Below are positions 59,894 to 64,000 of a stretch of DNA of 64,000 nt, piece after piece; position 1 is the stretch's first letter; each line of letters begins with the position of its first letter. Origin of the DNA: Flavobacterium terrae (GTDB taxonomy: Bacteria > Bacteroidota > Bacteroidia > Flavobacteriales > Flavobacteriaceae); NCBI RefSeq assembly GCF_900142035.1, contig NZ_FQZI01000003.1:62001-126000 (forward strand), written 5' to 3'. Position numbers and translations under genes: made by a program. The notes under the pieces are model-generated. The model saw nothing but the letters and a program-made list of their open reading frames with translations, ran no database searches and had not been told where the DNA came from.

Positions 59894-62191
59894 CTATGCT
59901 TTTTTATGACTCTCCGGTTTTAAAGCTTTTTTCATGCCTTCAACCATTTTGCGTTCTGATGCTTGTAACGGGTACAAATGCGTGGTTCCAGCCATATATT
60001 GTTGTGGAATATCTGTAGGTCTGAAATTCTCGTAGGCTTGCGCATTTCTAACAAAATAAGGATCCAGTAACAATGGTCTTCCTAAAGAAACCAAATCGGC
60101 GCGTCCGTTTAATAAGATGGTATTGATTTGGTCAATATCCTGAATGTAGCCGGCTGTTATTGTTGGAATATGAACCGTATTTCTCACCATGTCGGAGAAC
60201 GGCGTTTGCCACATTCTTCCTGTTTGTGGTTTTTGATTTGCTACGGTATTTCCGGTTGAAACGCTAATAATGTCTGCTCCAGCTGCTTTGAATGCTTCGG
60301 AAATTGCGATAACATCTTCTTCTGAAATTCCGTTTTCTGCCCAATCTGAGGCGGAGATTCGAACGGACATCGGTTTGTTTTGCGGAAGGGCTTCTCGCAT
60401 TGCCGAAAATACGCGAATTGGGAATTTTAAACGGTTTTCTACACTTCCACCAAATTCATCGGTTCTAATATTGGTTAACGGAGAAAGGAAAGAAGCTAAT
60501 AAAAAGCCATGGTGGGCTTGTAACTCAATCATGTCGAAACCGGCTGCATCTGCATTTTTGGTTGCCTGAACGAATTCAGAAATAATCTGATTCATATCGT
60601 CCAAAGTCATTTCTTTTGGAGTTGCCAGTTTTTCGTTGAATGGAATAGGAGAGGCGGAAAGCAATTGCCAAGGATTCCCAATCGGCTCTGAACCACCTTC
60701 CCAAGGTTTGTTTGTAGCTCCTTTTCTTCCGGAATGTCCTAATTGAATTCCTATTTTGGTTTGTGTATTTTGATGGATAAAATCAGTAATTCGTTTCCAG
60801 CTAACTATCTGTTCTTGTGAATATAAACCTGCACAACTTGGAGTAATTCTTCCAGTCTCAGATATTGCAGTCATCTCGGTAATTATTAATCCAACACCGC
60901 CAATGGCTCGGCTGGTATAATGTTGAAAATGCCAATCGTTCACAATACCATTTTCAGCGGAATATTGTCCCATTGGTGACATTACAATTCGGTTTTGCAG
61001 TGTCATTTCTCTTAGTTGGAAAGGGGTAAAAGCTGCAGGAGTTTTAGCATCAATACCAATTTTCGCATTGAATTCCGACAATACTTTTGCAGGATAGGAA
61101 GTATCGCGAATCGCTAAATTTTCAAAGGTAACTTTCTTAGAACGAGTCATCACCCCAAAAGCAAATTGCTGAAAATCGTGCTGAACGTGACGATCCATAT
61201 GTTCAAACCAATCTAAGGAAACGTTAGCGGCGTGCTGAATCATTTCCACACGGTTTCTTCGGGATTGCTCGTATTGTTCAAAAGCGGCTGAAACGTTATT
61301 TTGATTCGCCACCACAGCATCTGATAATGCAATTGCACATTCCATCGCTAATTTAGTTCCAGAACCAATTGAATAATGCGCTGTAGCTTTTGAGTCGCCT
61401 AACAAAACAATATTGTCTTTCGACCATTTTTCGTTGGTAACATGTGGAAACTGGCGCCAATGTGATTTATTGGTAATTAACGGATGTCCGTCCAATTCTT
61501 CTTTAAATATTTGGGCGATTTTTTCAATGGTATCTTGTTCGTTGGTTACTTCAAAACTAGCTTTTTCCCATGTTTCGTTCGAACATTCGAAAATCCAGGT
61601 ACTCATTCCTGCTTCGTATTGATAGGTGTGCGCTACAAAAGTTCCGAATTCTGTTGTTCTGAAGAAATAGGTAAATGCGTCCAGTGGTTTCGTTGAACCC
61701 AACCAAACAAAACGGTTTTTCTGAAGTGCAACTTTAGTGCCGAAATCTGCAGCAAATTGCGTTCGGATAGCACTTCCGATTCCGTCTGAAGCTACAATAA
61801 TATCGCTGTCTTTAAATTGTGACAAATCAGTAACATCGGCTTCAAAATGAAGATTTACACCTTCTTCCGTACAACGTTGCTGTAACAACTGTAATAAAGT
61901 TTTACGGGAACAACCGCAGAATCCGTTACCGAAAACACTAACGTTTTCGCCGTCGCGAGCCACTACAATATCGTCCCAATAGGCGAACTTGCTTCTGATT
62001 AATTCGTACGATTCGGTGTCGCGAGTAAGGAATTCTCCTAAAGTTTCATCGGAAAACACTACACCAAAACCGAAACTGTCATCGGCTTTATTGCGTTCGT
62101 AAACATCAATTTGACAGTTAGGAATTGCTTTTTTGGTTAATATGGAAAAGTAGAGACCTCCTGGGCCGCCACCGATTACTGTTATTTTCAT
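59894..62191 (-). CDS. Bifunctional aryl-CoA monooxygenase / old-yellow-enzyme fusion
   Basis: The 765-residue protein is a fusion. Residues 1-380 are a class A FAD monooxygenase (ITVIGGGPGGLYFSILTKKA at the start, IIVASDGIGS near 130, NIVLLGDSKATAHYSIGSGTKLAMECAIAL near 265-290). Residues 390-765 are an OYE-type FMN reductase (FTPFQLREMTLQNRIVMSPMGQYSAENG, IQLGHSGRKG, FDMIELQAHHGFLLASFLSPLTN). This architecture is found in 2-aminobenzoyl-CoA monooxygenase/reductase and in proteins called salicylyl-CoA 5-hydroxylase. With a gentisate dioxygenase in the operon, 5-hydroxylation of salicylyl-CoA to gentisyl-CoA is the better fit; anthraniloyl-CoA remains possible. Confidence 0.9.
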   Translation of the reverse strand: MKITVIGGGPGGLYFSILTKKAIPNCQIDVYERNKADDSFGFGVVFSDETLGEFLTRDTESYELIRSKFAYWDDIVVARDGENVSVFGNGFCGCSRKTLLQLLQQRCTEEGVNLHFEADVTDLSQFKDSDIIVASDGIGSAIRTQFAADFGTKVALQKNRFVWLGSTKPLDAFTYFFRTTEFGTFVAHTYQYEAGMSTWIFECSNETWEKASFEVTNEQDTIEKIAQIFKEELDGHPLITNKSHWRQFPHVTNEKWSKDNIVLLGDSKATAHYSIGSGTKLAMECAIALSDAVVANQNNVSAAFEQYEQSRRNRVEMIQHAANVSLDWFEHMDRHVQHDFQQFAFGVMTRSKKVTFENLAIRDTSYPAKVLSEFNAKIGIDAKTPAAFTPFQLREMTLQNRIVMSPMGQYSAENGIVNDWHFQHYTSRAIGGVGLIITEMTAISETGRITPSCAGLYSQEQIVSWKRITDFIHQNTQTKIGIQLGHSGRKGATNKPWEGGSEPIGNPWQLLSASPIPFNEKLATPKEMTLDDMNQIISEFVQATKNADAAGFDMIELQAHHGFLLASFLSPLTNIRTDEFGGSVENRLKFPIRVFSAMREALPQNKPMSVRISASDWAENGISEEDVIAISEAFKAAGADIISVSTGNTVANQKPQTGRMWQTPFSDMVRNTVHIPTITAGYIQDIDQINTILLNGRADLVSLGRPLLLDPYFVRNAQAYENFRPTDIPQQYMAGTTHLYPLQASERKMVEGMKKALKPESHKKA

Positions 62192-62254
62192 TTTTTAAAA
62201 GAACGCAGATCTTACAGAGTCACAGATGTGAAACGCGGATGCCACGAATTTTTA

Positions 62255-62710
62255 TTATTTGTTCATAAAATCAAAGGAACCTTTTCTAAGGTTGATTCCG
62301 TATTCTAAATAAGTTTTCAAACAAGCTAAAAAGTTTGACCAGCCAAACGAATTGCCTGATAACCATTTTAAACCGGTTTCGTCGTTTTCCATGTCTTTTT
62401 CGGAAATGGAAACTAAGGTTGAATTGTTTAAACTTTCTGACAAAGTGATTTCCACCAATAATTCTTTACCTGAGTTCTCCCAGTAATAGGAGATGTAGTT
62501 GTCTTTTTCAATTTTCCCCACGCGAACAGGACATTCGAAATCGAATTCTGGGAACTTCCATATTAGATTTTTACCTTCTTCCATTCGTCCGGTGCTTTCT
62601 GAAATGAAATAATGGGTCATTTTTTCAGGTTTGACAATCGCTTCAAATACCTCGTTCATTGGTTTTTGAATTTGCATTGCTACATTGATTTCTAATTTTT
62701 GCTGACTCAT
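62255..62710 (-). CDS. SRPBCC / AHSA1-like protein
   Basis: The 151-residue protein has the START/AHSA1 pattern: EINVAMQIQKPMNEVFEAIVKPEKMTHYF at the start, NLIWKFPEFDFECPVRVG, YYWENSGKELLVEITL and a last long helix (NSFGWSNFLACLKTYLEYGI). These small cavity proteins bind hydrophobic ligands. In the operon it may bind the aromatic substrate; inference only. It starts 2 nt after the flavin reductase stop. Confidence 0.85.
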   Translation of the reverse strand: MSQQKLEINVAMQIQKPMNEVFEAIVKPEKMTHYFISESTGRMEEGKNLIWKFPEFDFECPVRVGKIEKDNYISYYWENSGKELLVEITLSESLNNSTLVSISEKDMENDETGLKWLSGNSFGWSNFLACLKTYLEYGINLRKGSFDFMNK

Positions 62711-62712
62711 GA

Positions 62713-63318
62713 TTATCCTCTTTTTATGGAAAATATTTCTCCTAATTTTGAATAATTTGATCCTGCCAAACGCGCTACAGGTTTGAAGGTTTCAAGGTTA
62801 ATTCGGTCGTTTTCCATCAGAATAGAATCGTCAATATGCATGGCCAGAATTTTTCCGATTACGACTACAGCGCCACCATTTTTATGATCTTCCAGAAAAT
62901 AATAATGTACCATTTCGCATTCAAAATGCACCAAACTTTCCTTAACTCTTTTAGGTTTTACGTAGATTGAATCAATAGGAGTGAGCCCGGCAAGTTCAAA
63001 TTCATCGATATTTGGGTCAACTTGCTGTGCAGTTATATTCATTTTTTCAACGACATCTTCGGTTACCAGATTAACAACAAATTGGTTGTTGTTTAGTACA
63101 TTGTTAAGTGTGTCTTTGTTTTTATCACCTGTTCGCACAGTTGAGAACATAACATGCGGTGGATCTTCACCTACAGCATTAAAAAAAGAAAATGGCGCCA
63201 GATTATTTACATCATTACCATCAACAGTAGAAATCCATCCAATCGGTCTTGGAATTACAGTTCCGGTTAGTAGTTTATACAAGGTTGAAGCATCCGTATT
63301 TTTGGTATCGAATTGCAT
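62713..63318 (-). CDS. Flavin reductase family protein (FMN split barrel)
   Basis: The 201-residue protein has the split-barrel pattern GTVIPRPIGWISTVDGNDVNNLAPFSFFNAVGEDPPHVMFS (residues about 18-58), typical of flavin reductases of the HpaC/DIM6 type that provide reduced FMN or FAD with NAD(P)H. It is the first gene of the 12-gene operon, so a likely partner of a flavoenzyme downstream. The start ATG at 63318 follows the T/A-rich upstream region, where a TTAATTTG box is a near match to TAnnTTTG. Confidence 0.87.
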   Translation of the reverse strand: MQFDTKNTDASTLYKLLTGTVIPRPIGWISTVDGNDVNNLAPFSFFNAVGEDPPHVMFSTVRTGDKNKDTLNNVLNNNQFVVNLVTEDVVEKMNITAQQVDPNIDEFELAGLTPIDSIYVKPKRVKESLVHFECEMVHYYFLEDHKNGGAVVVIGKILAMHIDDSILMENDRINLETFKPVARLAGSNYSKLGEIFSIKRG

Positions 63319-63425
63319 TGTTTTGTTTAGTTGGTTTTCTACAAATTAACTAAAAAAATATCCAATTTGAAATAGATATATGTTGAAGTTCTTTTTAAAT
63401 TTACCGAATATCAAAAACATTTACC

Positions 63426-64000
63426 ATGAGTTACTATAGAATTGAAAATCTAGAGCATTATTTTAAAATGTATAAGAAGTCAGTACGAGAACCCCGTAAA
63501 TTTTGGGACAAAGTGGCTGATGAAAACTTTACATGGTATCAAAAATGGGACAAAGTTTTTGATTTTGATATGCAAGAAGCTCAATTTAAGTGGTTTTTAG
63601 ATGCCAAAGTAAATATTACTAAAAATTGCATTGACCGTCATTTAGCTCGAAAAGGAGAAAAAACAGCGATAATTTTTGAACCTAATAATCCTGATGAAGA
63701 AGCTCTACATATAACATATAATGAATTATATAAAAGAGTTTCTAAAATGGCTAATGTACTACGCGATCAAGGGATTAAAAAAGGAGATAGAGTTTGTATC
63801 TATCTACCTATGATACCTGAATTAGCTGTTGCAGTTTTAGCTTGCGCTAGAATTGGTGCAATACACTCTGTAATTTTTGCTGGATTTTCAGCATCAGCGG
63901 TAACAGCTAGAATAAATGATTGTGAATGTAAAATGGTTATAACTTCAGATGGAGGATATAGAGGAAATAAGACTATAAACCTTAAATCAATTGTTGATGA
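63426..64000 (+). CDS. acsA: Acetyl-CoA synthetase, N-terminal part (gene runs off the right edge)
   Basis: From ATG at 63426, 191 residues run to the window edge. The start MSYYRIENLEHYFKMYKKSV and then REPRKFWDKVADENFTWYQKWDKVFDFD, FLDAKVNITKNCIDRHLA, ALHITYNELYKRVSKMANVLRDQGIKKGDRVCIYLPM and CARIGAIHSVIFAGFSASAVTARINDCECK match AMP-forming acetyl-CoA synthetases. The ATP-binding and acetyl-lysine motifs lie beyond the edge. The gene is divergent from the catabolic operon. Confidence 0.93.
   Translation, partial: MSYYRIENLEHYFKMYKKSVREPRKFWDKVADENFTWYQKWDKVFDFDMQEAQFKWFLDAKVNITKNCIDRHLARKGEKTAIIFEPNNPDEEALHITYNELYKRVSKMANVLRDQGIKKGDRVCIYLPMIPELAVAVLACARIGAIHSVIFAGFSASAVTARINDCECKMVITSDGGYRGNKTINLKSIVD

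Noticed and set aside
1..64000. CRISPR arrays, transposase genes, prophage structural genes
   Set aside because: I saw no regularly spaced repeats with unique spacers and no transposase, integrase or capsid-like product in any frame.

Overview
The window reads as chromosomal DNA of an AT-rich member of the Bacteroidetes, most likely a Flavobacterium or close relative. The evidence is the TAnnTTTG promoter elements, the general lack of strong Shine-Dalgarno sequences, the gene families present (DUF2200, DUF4256, fused two-subunit E1 dehydrogenase, pitrilysin-type M16 protease, slipin) and the codon usage. Both ends cut through genes: mutS2 at the left edge (minus strand) and acsA at the right edge (plus strand).

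Layout. 1-9.5 kb holds housekeeping genes: mutS2, ung, a membrane transglutaminase-like protein, a cytosolic binding-protein-like gene, two GNAT acetyltransferases, a nucleoside phosphorylase, a SUI1/eIF1-like protein, a 2OG-Fe(II) dioxygenase and a fused alpha/beta E1 dehydrogenase. 9.6-12.6 kb is a secreted copper module: a cupredoxin/multicopper-oxidase-like protein, a Cys-rich secreted protein and a tyrosinase. 12.6-15.9 kb holds a WYL regulator and an HD hydrolase divergent from the RNA ligase gene rtcB. 16-25.7 kb holds an M16 protease, a small double-glycine peptide, two RlaP-type nucleotidyltransferases and a nuclease-helicase pair resembling Hachiman. 26-28.2 kb holds a haem-motif lipoprotein and an orphan ExbD-like gene.

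28.5-44.2 kb is an unusual single-strand operon. It encodes a glycine-rich protein, an ABBA-prenyltransferase-like protein, a CxxC protein, two PhyH-type dioxygenases, a short DxDD terpene-cyclase-like protein, a 2746-residue RHS/Tc-toxin-like protein and a cholesterol-oxidase-type flavoprotein. 44.2-49.3 kb is an RNA locus: two short transcription units, an array of seven well-formed plus two aberrant tRNAs, a small conserved-looking protein, an Rnl2-type RNA ligase, three more degenerate tRNA-like elements and a slipin. 49.3-63.3 kb holds DUF4256 and OsmC genes and then a 12-gene catabolic operon that converts a 2-substituted benzoate, through its CoA thioester, to gentisate and then to fumarate and pyruvate.

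The main discovery is a shared operator. A near-perfect palindrome, TACGCAA-N5-TTGCGTA, occurs four times, and I saw it only upstream of RNA-repair genes: between HD-WYL and rtcB, before RlaP1 and the nuclease-helicase pair, before RlaP2, and before the tRNA-like leader of the slipin gene. At all four sites it lies at a fixed 20-21 nt from a TTTG element. This links loci spread over 33 kb into one apparent regulon, probably controlled by the WYL protein. The regulon would join RNA ligation, nucleotidyl transfer, tRNA-like RNAs and a possible defence module.
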